Shown: in pieces, positions 45,845-56,494 of the stretch | Layout: each line of letters begins with the position of its first letter | How positions within the stretch are numbered: the first letter of the stretch is position 1 | Assembly (NCBI GenBank): GCA_963457665.1 | Contig: OY735222.1 | Span: 43,930,043-43,994,042 of the forward strand | Length of the DNA: 64,000 nt | From: Thysanoteuthis rhombus | Lineage: Eukaryota; Mollusca; Cephalopoda; Oegopsida; Thysanoteuthidae | Direction of reading: 5' to 3' | The notes under the pieces: model-generated | Databases searched by the model: none | Told to the model about the DNA's origin: nothing | What the model saw: only the letters and a program-made list of their open reading frames with translations | Program-made: the position numbers and the translations under genes

Positions 45845-46150
45845 GTATTCAGAAAGTAACACATACAACCACCTATTTATCTATCAATCCATCCAAATCT
45901 GTTCATTTCTTTCAATCTATCAACCTTCCTATCTATGTCTGTTCATTTCTATCAATCTATCTATATATCACAGTTCATTTCTATCTATCTATCTATCTAT
46001 CTATCATTGTTCATATCTATTTATCTATCCATCTATCACTGTTCTTTTTTGTCAATCTATGTATCGCTACTCATTTCAATATATCTATCACTGGTCATTT
46101 CTTTCTATCACTGGTCATTTCTATCTATCTATCTATCCCAGTCTCATTAT
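45773..46150. repeat. (TA)n-(GTAT)n then CTAT-based minisatellite
   Basis: TA at 45,773-45,831 and GTAT to 45,849. Then about eight irregular units of 'gttcatttctatctatctat' type to 46,150. On the minus strand this is the 'GATAGAAATGAAC' motif, the same theme as the plus-strand GATA arrays elsewhere. Leu/Ser/Ile/Tyr frames (45,741-46,240) are artefacts. Confidence 0.85.
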
Positions 46151-46469
46151 TTCTATATACCAACCAATGTAATCATCTATACAACGGTCAGAAGAATTGA
46201 AAAGGTAAAAAGGAGAGCAAGACGTCACATCCATACATAGGTACATATTTTATCTATATCTGATACATGGAAAGAAGCAAGTATATTTCCTGAGGTTCTC
46301 ACATTTCCATAATTCTCTATGCATTATTGTATCGACCACTTTATCATTAAACGATTGATGCCAAATAACAGAATGGATAAATCGAGAGAGAAAAAAAACA
46401 CGATCCACGAGGAGAAAGGAACTTCCATTAAAGGATAAGTAGGATATATGAAAAAAAAACAGGTCTGGT

Positions 46470-47095
46470 TAGTCACTCCGTAGAAACTGTCACGTGACCA
46501 ACGTCTTTTGGCACCATGATCAACTAAAAAAAATTGGAAAAAGGAAATAATCAATAAATCAATTACTTCCTTTGCCTTCTTTTGGCCAGTGATCACTACA
46601 AAAGTCCAAATTTCACCGCCATTTGGCAGCATGCCTTGTTGGGGGTGATCGATAAAAAAAATTGGATGAATAGGGAATCAATATATTATTTACTTCTCTC
46701 GCCTTTTTGGCCAATGATCACCCAAAAAGTCAGAATATAACCGTCAGTTGGTTGCATGCCTCGTTGGGAGTGATCAATTGAAAAACTGAATTAAGAAGGA
46801 GTCTATATATTAGTTTCCTGTCTTGCCTTTCAACAACAACAAAACAAGCGTTAACACTGTTTGGCACAAACATAGGGATAAATTTAGCAGAGACTTACTT
46901 GCAAACTGAGCCTCTATTAAAATCTATTTAGGAGATTAATTTTGAAATTTCTACACATAATAAGGAATAAATCATTATCTGCTTTCTAGTTCCAATGATG
47001 CAGACTATACACCTGATATATACGTATTCAGCCAGACAAGCTATAAAACTGAAGAAACCTATGTTGACACCATTGATGACAGTTTGGTTGACAAA
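46470..47095 (-). mobile_element. Family B repeat with one end tandemly triplicated
   Basis: The ~120-130-bp terminal block 'ttggcagcatgccttgttgg', 'gggtgatcgat', 'gccttttggccaatgatcac', '(a)aaaagtcagaat' appears three times in succession (starting about 46,490, 46,621 and 46,745). It is followed by a single copy of the rest of family B ('aatttagcagagacttactt', ending 'gaagaaacctatgttgacac'). Confidence 0.65.
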
Positions 47096-47359
47096 ATAAC
47101 ATCAATAACAACAACAATAAACAAACTTTTCAAGAAGAAGCAGAAGGAGAAAGCTTTTAAATGTGTCCGATTATTTTCTAAAAGCCCTCTGGCTGATTGT
47201 AATATATATTTTTATTGGATGCTGACATAACCTCCAGCATTGCAATGCAGAGTTCCGGATGCTGGTAATGTCAGATGTCATCGGGAAAGAATCGTATCTT
47301 GGCTTGTGTGCGAATGTTTGAATCGTTGTTTAAAGAAAATGAAAAAGTGAGGCAAAAGA

Positions 47360-47440
47360 AGAGGGAGAGAGAGAGAGTATGTGTGAGAGAGAGAGAGAGT
47401 ATTGTGAGAGAGAGAGAGTATTGTGAGAGAGAGAGAGAGA
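47360..47440. repeat. (GA)n microsatellite with 'gtattgtga' spacers
   Basis: GA runs separated by repeated 'gtattgtgagagagagagag' phrases. Confidence 0.9.
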
Positions 47441-48018
47441 ACAATGAAAGAAAAGAAAAAGGAAAACAGAATCGTTGAAGGAGAAGAGATGGGGGATAGG
47501 AAATGAATACAAAAGATAAGAGTATTTGAAAGGAAAGAAAAGAATTTTTTTTAAAGGAAAGAGGACCAAGTGATCAGATAAAATGAAAAACAAGAAGAGG
47601 AAATGGGATTTGACGCTTTTATCTGCGCTAAAATGTGCTTCTTTCCGGTAGATAAAATACAACATGATGATGTACACTTTAATCTACTTCTGCTAACAAA
47701 CACGTTTGTTTGTTTGTCCATCCTCATCTTCAAATGTTTCCAATGAGATTTTGTGGAAGCATCTCATAAGACATGAACTGACCAAACAAGTAAGGGACAG
47801 TGAGATTAAGTTGTTAACCATTGCAAACGTTTATATTCGACACAGATATTTTTTTATCGATATTTACTTATCTCAACCTAATCTGGTACGGGCGTCAGTC
47901 GATATTAGTTGTTCTTTGGAAATCTTTGTTCAGATCAGACAAGATATATGTTCCACGTGTATTTCGCTGTGTGGGGATCAACGATTCAGGAAAATGAGAA
48001 TTTTGTTTACACGCATGT

Positions 48019-49625
48019 ATCATCATTCTGTGCTTATACCTTCATCCAGGATGTCACAGTTTTAGGTACACACGGGCAGTCGTTAGTAAAACTCATTTCC
48101 GGTTTGCAAGGCCAGCCAAAGCTTTACTATGCTTACGAAACGGCACAGGGTATCCCTCAACAGTCATCCATCTAGGTACTGATCAGTTTCGACGTTGGTC
48201 AACTTCGGTAATCTTACGAGAACTGTTGTATCCAACGTGATTTGGTCCTCACTGCTTTTCCTCAGCGAGAAACTTCATCAATCCTACTATTTGTGCTGAG
48301 TATTTAGCGAAGAAGCATTGAGTACCATTTCAGAGCCTTCAGTATGACTCAGTGGTTCATTGAACCACGGCCTACCGAACCGTTGGCGAGCACTCAACCA
48401 CTCGGCAACAATCACCGGTGTTTCACTCTTAGAACAGTTTTGAATTAAACGCCCACGGCGAAGTTGATTTGAAAAAAGATTCCAACACAGAAATATTGCA
48501 CCTCATTAGTTCTTCAGAAATTCCCGGTAATCAGGCAGAGAAACAAAAAAAGGAAATTAAATCGAAGCCAGAATTAGAAGCAAAATGAAAAGAACAGTCC
48601 GAACTAAATAAATTGCCACAAAACAGCGGTTACAGTGAGTGTAAACTTTGTTCAAACATCTTTATGCACCTTGCAAAATTCACCGAATTTGGACAAAAGA
48701 TTTTAAGTTTAACCTTACACAGCTTCAAAATTGACTAAATTCGGACAAAAGATTTCTGATTTTTGTACCTTGTGTTTCAACCGTGTTTGGATATCCATTC
48801 GATTCTGTATTTTTCAATCTTTAATCAGAATTCTGTCAATTTTGAAGGTGTATGAGTATTTCAAAAGAAACTTTTTCAAATATATCGGATACTCTTCGCA
48901 CTTACTGTACATTAACGGAACCAAGGAAAAGCCAGTAACGGCTCTCAAAAACCATTCCTAGAAAAATGAGATTTGTTGAAGAATTTAGATGATCTAAATA
49001 ACGTTACAAATATTTGCCAATAACTACTGTAGCACTTGACACAGACTCAGTTGCTCATGTGTCGTATTTGGTCTGTATTTTTTAAACGATCCAAGGAGAT
49101 CCAATCACTGTTTCTGAAGCAATTATCAATTCATGCTTTTTCCCCAAAGGCATTAGTATGAAGTAAACGCAAACTGTTCCAACCGGAGTTTGAACTCGCT
49201 TGTCCGATTCCATGTTCAGTCCTTTTGACCGTTTGGTCATCAGCACCTCCTGTTGCAGCTCTTGGAATATCACCAAAAGAGCCCCATGAAGAGATCTATG
49301 GGGAAAACTGAGACCCCGTAGGTGTTTTGGCAAGATTATTGAGAAGAGCTTCCAAGAGTTGGGATTTTCTTTTTTTACGTTCGTGGCAATGGTCACCCGA
49401 TAACGTTGATGATAATGATGTAGGAATGAATTTTGATAGCATGCATTATTTATGAATGCATACAAACTAACATGTCGAAAATTAAAATCACAAAAAATAT
49501 AAAACGAAAGAAACCTCGTAGACATGACTGTGTAGGAACATTGGTTGGTGTGGAACTGTACAACCGACTTAAATTTGACTTATGAACACAAACTAGAAGA
49601 TATACTTCAGAACAGAAAAATGCTG
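48019..49625 (-). mobile_element. Composite repeat element, copy 2 (inverted relative to copy 1)
   Basis: Reverse complement of copy 1, colinear across both flanks. Shared text includes 'gaacacaaac', 'ggaacattggttggtgtgga', 'catgtcgaaaattaaaatca', 'gcatgcattatttatgaatg', 'taacgttgatgataatgatg', 'cccatagatctcttcatggg' (reverse), 'gaagaatttagatgatctaa', 'attaccgggaatttctgaag' and 'gttgccgagtggttgagtgc'. The minisatellite position (about 48,665-48,860) holds only two or three diverged units. The 5S-like module lies at 48,130-48,243 and includes 'ctgatcagtacctagatgga'. The minus frame at 49,082-49,525 (147 codons) is the counterpart of the shorter plus frame at 39,746-40,021; its reading is only partly shared and no domain was recognised. 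Confidence 0.75.
49082..49525 (-). CDS. Unidentified short frame inside composite element copy 2
   Basis: 147-codon frame starting MSTRFLSFYIFCDFNFRHVS. The copy 1 counterpart (39,746-40,021) keeps the first ~91 codons nearly unchanged (including NACYQNSFLHHYHQRYRVTI) and then stops. Conservation at amino-acid level could simply reflect nucleotide similarity between copies. No known domain; composition is ordinary. It may be a relic of an autonomous ancestor or chance. Confidence 0.2.
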   Translation of the reverse strand: MSTRFLSFYIFCDFNFRHVSLYAFINNACYQNSFLHHYHQRYRVTIATNVKKENPNSWKLFSIILPKHLRGLSFPHRSLHGALLVIFQELQQEVLMTKRSKGLNMESDKRVQTPVGTVCVYFILMPLGKKHELIIASETVIGSPWIV

Positions 49626-50121
49626 ATTCTTTGTATTTGGTCTCTGTTTCTCCAACGATCCATTGAGACCCAATAATTGTTACTATGGCTATTGAGGAAT
49701 AACATAGAACCAAAATGTGAAATCTTCGCTTACAGTAATACAATAACAAGTTTATATATACTATCACGGTGATTCTGAACTTGTACGCCCTAGTGCAAAA
49801 ACTGGAGCGGGGGGGGCAATTAATAATGTTGGTACGAAGAACCAAAAGCATTCAGTGGCTCAGATCCGAGTCCTGCTAAGGCTTAAGTGATTAAATTTCA
49901 ATTTATAATACTAATGATTCCCAATTGCATGATGCTATTAATTACCAATTTTCCTATGGACTCCATAGTAATAATTACTCAAAACGTTATCTTTAGATAT
50001 AGAAAGCGATTGGGTAATTGTGCTGTTACCAAATTCCATACAATAAAGAAATTGCAGATAAAAATGACGGTTGGAAGGTGGTGATATAAGTGCGCCATCT
50101 CAATTTTTTTATCATATGTTG

Positions 50122-50243
50122 GCGTAGTTCGATGCATTTCGACGAGTGCCAGCCATCTTTTTTAGGGAAGAATTGTTGCTGTGGTTCACAGAGAAAATAT
50201 TCGAAAAGATTGCTAGACCCCATCGAAATGCATCAAAGTACGC
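50122..50243. other. 21-bp inverted repeat with ~80-nt loop
   Basis: 'gcgtagttcgatgcatttcg' plus a (50,122-50,142) pairs with 50,223-50,243 at 19 of 21 positions. It lies inside an open frame (50,146-50,535) of no known family. Confidence 0.7.
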
Positions 50244-50979
50244 TCCTGGAATAATTGAAAAAAATTTCGATGTAACAACTATCTCTTTTTCTCCACCTCC
50301 AATTGTCATTTTCAATTATATTCCGTTGACTCACTTCCCATCCACAATAAAAAACAATAAAGAGATTATAAAAAAAAACATAAAGTGTGTCAATGTTTAT
50401 ATATCAGCATTTTTCACGAAGAATTTGTTTGCTTGTGGATATTTTCCTCAGTTTAAAAACTCTAAATTTTGGAGAATTTCTGAATTCATCTCGACATCAT
50501 CATACTTTATCCCTGAATCTGTTTCATTACAGTAAGGGGGCATCAATTTTTTTCCATCTATTGTGGGGTTTAGAGCAAAATACTTAAGAATCACTGAACC
50601 ATCAGTTCATATCCTTGATCCTATGTACCTTGAAAAATCAACTATGAAGACGAAAAACCAATTATGCTTTGTCGAACCTGTTAGCCATAGAAACGATATG
50701 CAATTTTGTATCCCAGATTTTCCAGAGGTTATCCAACGTGCATCAGCTACTCCAAGCATCGCGCTATTTCTACTCAACCCAAGTAGGGCTCTTGGCGAAC
50801 GAACCGGAATGCAACCGTAGTAATCAGCCACACCCATGGCGTAACCCTGTTTCTATGACCCTCACCAAAAGATTCTGATGGAGACAAATACATGCTACCT
50901 CAGTAGATGTATAACAACCAGTTATCCAATAAACTGAACAGTTTTCATGCACATGTCACGCCAGCTGTTTCAAAGTTCA

Positions 50980-50984
50980 TCTAT

Positions 50985-51080
<96 letters not shown>
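50980..51080. repeat. (CTAT)n-(CT)n-(TA)n microsatellite
   Basis: CTAT to about 51,025, CT to 51,040, TA to 51,079. Confidence 0.95.
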
Positions 51081-51083
<3 letters not shown>

Positions 51084-51189
51084 AACTTTGACACTCTTTT
51101 TTAAACGACCTCCAGTTAATACATGGTGAATGTATTAACAGGGGATCGTTTCATTTGACATAGACAGCGTAAACATTAAAGAAAATTGG

Positions 51190-51330
51190 TTGCTGCAGCT
51201 ACCTGTTGGTCGCAGATCAGATTTCTACAGCAGCCTATTCTCTTGTTTATTCAATTTACGCTGTGTAGTCAAAATGATACATCTGCCGTGAATTAACAGA
51301 AGGTCATTTTCTAGTAATATGACGCATTCA
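51190..51330 (+). mobile_element. SINE family F fragment
   Basis: 'ctacctgttggtcgcagatc', 'agatttctacagcagcctat', 'tctcttgtttattcaattta', 'cgctgtgtagtcaaaatgat'. The body matches the 60.28-kb copy; the A-box part is decayed. Confidence 0.5.
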
Positions 51331-51437
51331 TGATTATTTCTGTCGGATTATACATCCATTCCTTTGGACCACAAAGCTTATGTGCAGAATATCCCTCCAG
51401 CCTGAGCAATGGATTCTTAAAAGTAAAACCAGCATGG

Positions 51438-51480
51438 TGTATATATATATAGAGAGAGAGAGAGGGAGAGAGAGAGAGAT
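51438..51480. repeat. (TA)n-(GA)n microsatellite
   Basis: Short TA then GA runs at the 3' end of the adjacent minus-strand SINE F copy. Confidence 0.85.
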
Positions 51481-51700
51481 GATCATAGTCTGAGTTATAT
51501 TACATTGAAAATATCACCCGTTATTACACATTGAATGTATCATTCGGGCTAAAAAACGTAAATAGAATAAATGGGGCTGCTGTAGGGATCGAACCTGCTA
51601 CCAATAGTGTAGTCGCTCCAAAGTAGCGTTCATCTAACCATTGAGCCGGTAATGCCAAAGTGCAAATAACTGCTCGAACTACAAATTCTCATTTTGGTTT
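51480..51700 (-). mobile_element. SINE family F (tRNA-derived), best B box
   Basis: Minus strand: 'accggctcaatggttagatg' (A box), 'gtagcaggttcgatccctac' (B box AGGTTCGATCCCT), 'agcagccccatttattctat', then a ~100-bp body with 'cattcaatgtgtaataacgg'. The 3' end abuts a GA/TA microsatellite. Confidence 0.75.
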
Positions 51701-51799
51701 ATTCACGATCTATTTCTTCACTATTTGTATCTATCAGCAGGCCGTATAGAAATAACACAAAATGAAGTTTGGTGTTTGAGCAGTTATTTGGGCTGTTTG

Positions 51800-53862
51800 G
51801 TAGGGAGAGCAAGTGGAACAACTCACATTTCCAATACCAGTTACGGCATCTGGTGAAATAGAGGAAGAGCATACCGGCTTAGAAACTCAGCTTATAAAAG
51901 CGCCAGGAAGTAAGGGAGACCTGGCGGTTCTTTGGCTAGATCTAGCTAATGCCCAATGGGTCAGTCCCGCTCAAGCTGGTGAAAATGGCTCAGTTGAGAT
52001 ACCATGTTCCAGAGAAAATTCGAGGATTAATTTCGGCGAGTATAGAAACTTCTGTCTGAGAGTGTCTAATCATATCATCATGGCATCGGCTGGAGAAAAG
52101 TATTATCACAGGATGCTCTATTTCTGTGGCACTATTTGCATTAGCAATGAATATGCTGGTGTAGACAGCAGAGGTTCGGTGAAGAGGGCCAAGGTCTAAA
52201 TCCAGCATGAGACAACCTCCGATAAAAGCATTTATAGATGACCTGACTATTACAGTATCATAATAACTGGATACAGGTGACTCCTTCGGTCTCTCAAAAA
52301 GCTCATCACATTGGCTTGAAGGAGCTTTATGCCTCTTGTCATCAGGAAAGGTACAGTGGTTCAGTTCCTCATTGGGGGCCCTTTAATTCTCTCCCCAACA
52401 GAGGAGCCAGTCAGCAGCATCGGGAAAATCTTTACCAGCAATGTAAGAGACACTGAAGCTTATTTCTATTATTATTCGAACCATCCTCATCTTGGTTGTT
52501 TTTCATACAACGTTTTAGCCGTTGTACTTTACGGCCTTCATCAGGTATCATCTGGTAGGTGTGAGGGAAGTAACGAACCGAACCCTTTATTTGACCGACG
52601 GGGGTATATTGACTGCATTTCCCCCTTAGCATTAGTAGTATTATTATTGTCTCACACTGGGATTGAACCTAGAACCATCAGATTACTTGCAGTAATTTTG
52701 TCTGATTCTGTAACCACTACGCTATAATAATAGAAACAATAAAAATACCTCATCTCAAAAATTCAGAGATACACTGAAGCTTGTCGAACGGTTATGAATA
52801 ACCTGAGCCTTTGGCTCTCCGTGATGCACAAATAAAGACTTCCGGACAAATTTAAGGTGTGGAATCCTACTGCAGTTCCTCTAGCCCCTTCCAATATACA
52901 AAGTTCCAACTGCCTTGATGAATGGCCTTGAAAGATAGGTCAACCAGTTCCTGTGAAGATGGGTCTGCCACGGAGCTGGAGTAGCACTCCTCTTTACGGG
53001 CATAACACCAAGCTACACCTTCCTTTCAGTAGTGTGGTAGAGGAGTTCAGCTAACCTGAGCCGCGGAGGTCGTGCTTCTATTGGATTCCTCTGATACCAA
53101 AGTCTCTTCGGCAGGTATTGATGACAGGACAGGGAGGAAGTGGGGCATGCAAGAGGCAGTTGGGTGGGGTCAGGTGAGATTGCAGAGCAACTAGTCGCGC
53201 AGGATTTAGTATTAATACAGCATTTCGCTTTAGATCTGGGTTGAAATCCATACGGAGGAAGGAGTGGATCGCTACATCAAAATAACCGAGGTGGGAATCA
53301 ACAGCCGGTCGAGAAAAAAAACATGAAATGATATCTGGGTGACGGAACTCCAGGAGTTCAAATTCTTGGTACAGTCCGATGTCCTCCTTAGTCTTTCCAA
53401 CCTATACAGTTGGGATCAAGCAGACCTATCAACTGGTCAATTCTGCAGAAAAAAGATAGGATCCCTGAAAGATGTCTTCAGTTGTTACCCAAGGGCCTTG
53501 GAGGAAGGATGATATCGTTGGCGGCATGACCAGGTACTATGGCCAGTGACAGAAACCATTTGCACTGAAATCAACTGTAGCAGCTATCAGAACTCAGCGA
53601 AGCCACCCATAACGTTTGTTAGAACAGAAGATATGCCGAAATCTCAGCTAAAGAAAAGAATGTGCTGCTCGCAACAGCTAGAGACTGGAAATGTCCGACT
53701 GACAGTCGATAAATGAATTTCCTCACCTGGACGACACAAGTCGAGACTTTGTCGACCCCAGCTTGGTCACCCAGGTGAAGGTGCATGGTGATTGAGACCC
53801 AAACACCTGAAGACCCCGAATTTCATCACTGGCGATTCATCCAGGTTGTGCCTAACAATGTA
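51800..53862 (+). pseudogene. R2-like non-LTR retrotransposon ORF (decayed, with nested SINE)
   Basis: Plus-strand RT landmarks: SKGDLAVLWLDLANA (about 51,911-51,955), YRNFCLRVS (52,041-52,067), SSWHRLEKSIITGCSISVAL (about 52,076-52,135), and RQPPIKAFIDDLTITVS with the catalytic F.DD box at about 52,237-52,245. After the inserted SINE come LPDKFKVW, LYGHNTKLHLPFSSVVEEF (about 52,990-53,050), LSLSNLYSWDQADLSTGQFC (about 53,385-53,445), a Cys/His-type region ending SCYPRALEEG, and WRHDQVLWPVTETI (about 53,517-53,560). This order matches LINE ORFs often annotated as 'type-1 retrotransposable element R2' (recalled, not searched). The endonuclease end is unreadable. Numerous stops and frameshifts; the longest frame is 128 codons. 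Confidence 0.75.
52462..52764 (-). mobile_element. tRNA-derived SINE inserted in the LINE, with target-site duplication
   Basis: Minus strand: head 'tatagcgtagtggttacaga' (A box TAGCGTAGTGG) and 'ggttctaggttcaatcccag' (B box), body with 'gatgaaggccgtaaagtaca' and a 7-bp hairpin TACAACG/CGTTGTA (52,506-52,526), tail 'gaataataatag'. It is flanked by AGAGACACTGAAGCTT (52,446-52,461) and AGAGATACACTGAAGCTT (52,765-52,782), a direct repeat expected from LINE-mediated insertion. The two LINE halves resume on either side. Confidence 0.8.
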
Positions 53863-53865
53863 AAA

Positions 53866-53867
<2 letters not shown>

Positions 53868-53901
<34 letters not shown>

Positions 53902-54175
53902 CTCAGTCATTATAAGCTATAAGCAAAACTCTTCCAACTCTGGAATAGAGCACACTGGTGGATGGGGAATAGTGCGTAATTAAATATATCGCTTAAGTTC
54001 AGCCCACAGACCATCAAGTTCTGCGTAGGGCAGAGTGAAAAATGTCAGCTTCTATGTCTGAAGCGAAGGTTTTGATCCTACCTCGTGGTACTTGATGGTC
54101 TATAGCCACACTGGAGAACTGTTATACAACGGAACAGCTGTCCGTGGATGACTCAATTATCATTTTCTTATATAT
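53868..54175 (+). mobile_element. SINE family A, copy 4, with (TA)n at its 5' side
   Basis: Plus-oriented: (TA)n at 53,868-53,899, 'agagcacactggtggatggg', 'ttctgcgtagggcagagtg', 'gaagcgaaggttttgatcct' (B box GGTTTTGATCC), 'ctatagccacactggagaac', 'cggaacagctgtccgtggat'. It interrupts the end of the R2-like LINE. Confidence 0.75.
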
Positions 54176-54189
54176 AGTGTGCAAGATAA

Positions 54190-54920
54190 TTGAGAACAAA
54201 TTATGATATTTTCAAATGGAAAACAAGATAGATTTAGGCAAAACAGTATATTTTCATAAAAATTTGTACACATGTTCAACTTGCTATTAAAAAAATGGTG
54301 GTTCGGCCTTAAGAACAGCTTTGATGTGGTATTGGAAGTTATTGCATGCCCGGATGATGAAAATCACATCCGCAGTGGCAGTCTTCAACAAATCCACGGT
54401 GTTGTGAGACTGTTAGTTGGTTTCCTCATAGATAATGTCGCAGATGTAGTAATATTTGGTGATTCAAATCAGAGGAGCTAAGAGGCTACATATTGCAGCC
54501 CAAATGATCATGAAAAGTCTTGACCAGTCAACCCTGGGTCACGTGGGCCATATGAAAGAGTCGAAATATTTATGGTTTCACCTGGGCCAACGCCCCTGAT
54601 GCGGGGCTTGACCACCATGTCCAGCAATTTGTCAGCTTTGTTGGTGACGACGTCTGGTCGCTGAGAATGTTTCTTTCTCTTGGCCACGGATGACTTATTC
54701 CCACGGGAGGCCTCAAGCGCATTCTTGACCTAGAAGACAATCGACCTAGCTGCGTTCAAGGAGCAGTCCATCTTCGAATTGCTGTGTTTGGCAGCACGGC
54801 ATACCTTTTCATTTCAGGTGTCAGATCAGAAGCAGTTATGCTGATACGGTCGATAAGTCCGAAAAAAGAAATGAGAAAGTTGAAATGCTGGCCTGCTAAA
54901 GGTGTGTTCTAAAATACCTG
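54190..54920. other. Unassigned, possibly decayed transposon coding
   Basis: Relatively G+C-rich between 54,300 and 54,840, lying between two SINE A copies directly after the R2-like LINE. The frame at 54,272-54,481 (ending VVIFGDSNQRS) matches no family I know. It may be the continuation of the LINE or another element. Confidence 0.3.
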
Positions 54921-54924
<4 letters not shown>

Positions 54925-54982
<58 letters not shown>

Positions 54983-55250
54983 TTATTATTATGTCAACCA
55001 CAGACAGCTGTTTCGATGTATTACATCTCTTCAGTGTGGCTACAGACTTTTCCAATATCCCATCGAGGCAGAATTGAAACCTTCACTTTAGACCCGGAGG
55101 CCGATATCCTACCTCTGGACAACGGAACTGGACAGTGAGGCTGAATTTAATCGATATATCTATTTACACAGAAATTCCTCATCCACCAGAATGCTCTATT
55201 CCTACGGAAGAGCATTGCATAAGCTTACGATGGATGAGTTCAGAGAAGAG
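54925..55250 (-). mobile_element. SINE family A, copy 5, with (TA)n at its 3' end
   Basis: (TA)n at 54,925-54,980, 'attattat', then the plus-strand text 'gtcaaccacagacagctgtt', 'cttcagtgtggctacagact', 'gaggcagaattgaaacc', 'ggaggccgatatcctacc', 'ggaagagcattgcataagct'. Minus-oriented as copies 1-3. Confidence 0.75.
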
Positions 55251-55259
55251 GATAACTAC

Positions 55260-55775
55260 AAATCTAAGAAGATAATGTAATATATTTCTTCTTAAACAAC
55301 TCGACGAATGGAAAAAAGTTTGAAAGACAGCTATTACAGAAGAGTATTTCGATGCACGAAACAGAACAAATGATTAATTCCCTTAGTTTGTCAGGGCCCC
55401 TCGGTACACAATGGCGAGTTCATCTCTCATTAGGTTACAATATTGAAAGGTTGATTTTAGAACCTTTGTCAGGAAACGTTTGCCCGAGTTTTACGAGTTT
55501 TTCAGGGTTTTCTTTGACTAAAAATTCCCATCTCATGATCTTCAGAGACCTTGAAGGTCAGCATGAACTATCCTAATAATTTTTTTCCGTCCAAGTTAAC
55601 CCCTCGTACTAATTTACCACCAACAAGAAAAAGGTAATTATTTGGCTCCTGTACAGATCCCATCGGCCAAAAACTAATTGTACTTAAAATGACCCCAATT
55701 GAGACCTCAGTGATCAAATTTGGTTGGGCACGAACACACAAATAGCAACACGAATAGAAGGCTTCAATATATACA
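55260..55775. other. Unassigned; open frame 55,352-55,576 of unknown origin
   Basis: The plus frame of 74 codons (containing LGYNIERLILEPLSGNVCPS) has ordinary composition, but no homologous family or splice context was recognised. Confidence 0.2.
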
Positions 55776-55802
55776 TATATATATGTATGTGTGTGTGTGT
55801 GC

Positions 55803-55891
<89 letters not shown>
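55776..55891. repeat. (GT)n-(TA)n microsatellite
   Basis: Short GT run to about 55,808, then TA to 55,891. Confidence 0.95.
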
Positions 55892-55892
<1 letters not shown>

Positions 55893-56041
55893 TGATATAA
55901 AGGATTTGCTACACAGAAACGTTTATATTTCTACCCCGTTTGGACTTTTTTAGGCAAATTTTTTAGATTCGCCCGAAAGAAGCCGAAACTGGGCAGAAAT
56001 ATAAACATATTTATGCAGCAAATCCTATATTTCATCATATC
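55893..56041. repeat. Fold-back (inverted) repeat, ~50-bp arms
   Basis: The left arm 55,893-55,943 ('gatataaaggatttgctaca', 'cagaaacgtttatatttcta', 'ccccgtttgg') is the inverse of 55,982-56,041 with about 80% match by eye; the loop is ~40 nt. The left arm starts exactly at the end of the (TA)n tract. Confidence 0.8.
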
Positions 56042-56140
56042 TTAAGCTCTACATTAGCTTAACTTAATGTTGAATGTATCGAGCACTTTCTGAAATGCAC
56101 CAATCACACATCAGATATTGTATAAGTGATTTGTACTTTC

Positions 56141-56174
<34 letters not shown>
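56141..56174. repeat. (TA)n microsatellite
   Basis: Pure TA run. Confidence 0.95.
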
Positions 56175-56176
<2 letters not shown>

Positions 56177-56324
56177 ATATTTGCTGTACATAGAAAATTC
56201 ATTGCTTCGCAGTGACTCTGAATTTCTTGCCAGTGGATGTTTGCACCGACTGGCATTGAAATATTTACCTATGCTGTATCCCTGAAATTAAGCACTTTTC
56301 ATTTATAGTCAATCCTCAAAATAA

Positions 56325-56327
<3 letters not shown>

Positions 56328-56397
<70 letters not shown>

Positions 56398-56492
56398 ATA
56401 CATACATACATACATACATACTTATATAGAGAGAGAGAAAAAGAGGGAGGGAGAGAGGGAGAGGAAGAGAGGGGGAGAGAGAGGGGGAGATA
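56328..56492. repeat. (TA)n-(CATA)n-(GA)n compound microsatellite
   Basis: TA to 56,393, CATA to 56,421, GA/GGGA-rich to 56,490. Abuts a family B copy. Confidence 0.95.
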
Positions 56493-56494
56493 TA

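Noticed and set aside
45741-46240. Overlapping 100-143-codon plus frames
   Set aside because: Translations of (TA)n and CTAT repeats, open in all three phases.
49450-49851. 133-codon minus-strand frame
   Set aside because: Spans the border of composite element copy 2 and internal repeats; no domain and no support from copy 1.
51813-52199. Host gene encoding a 128-residue protein
   Set aside because: It starts with an RT block (KGDLAVLWLDLANA) and then drifts out of frame. The true RT reading continues in another frame to the F.DD box.
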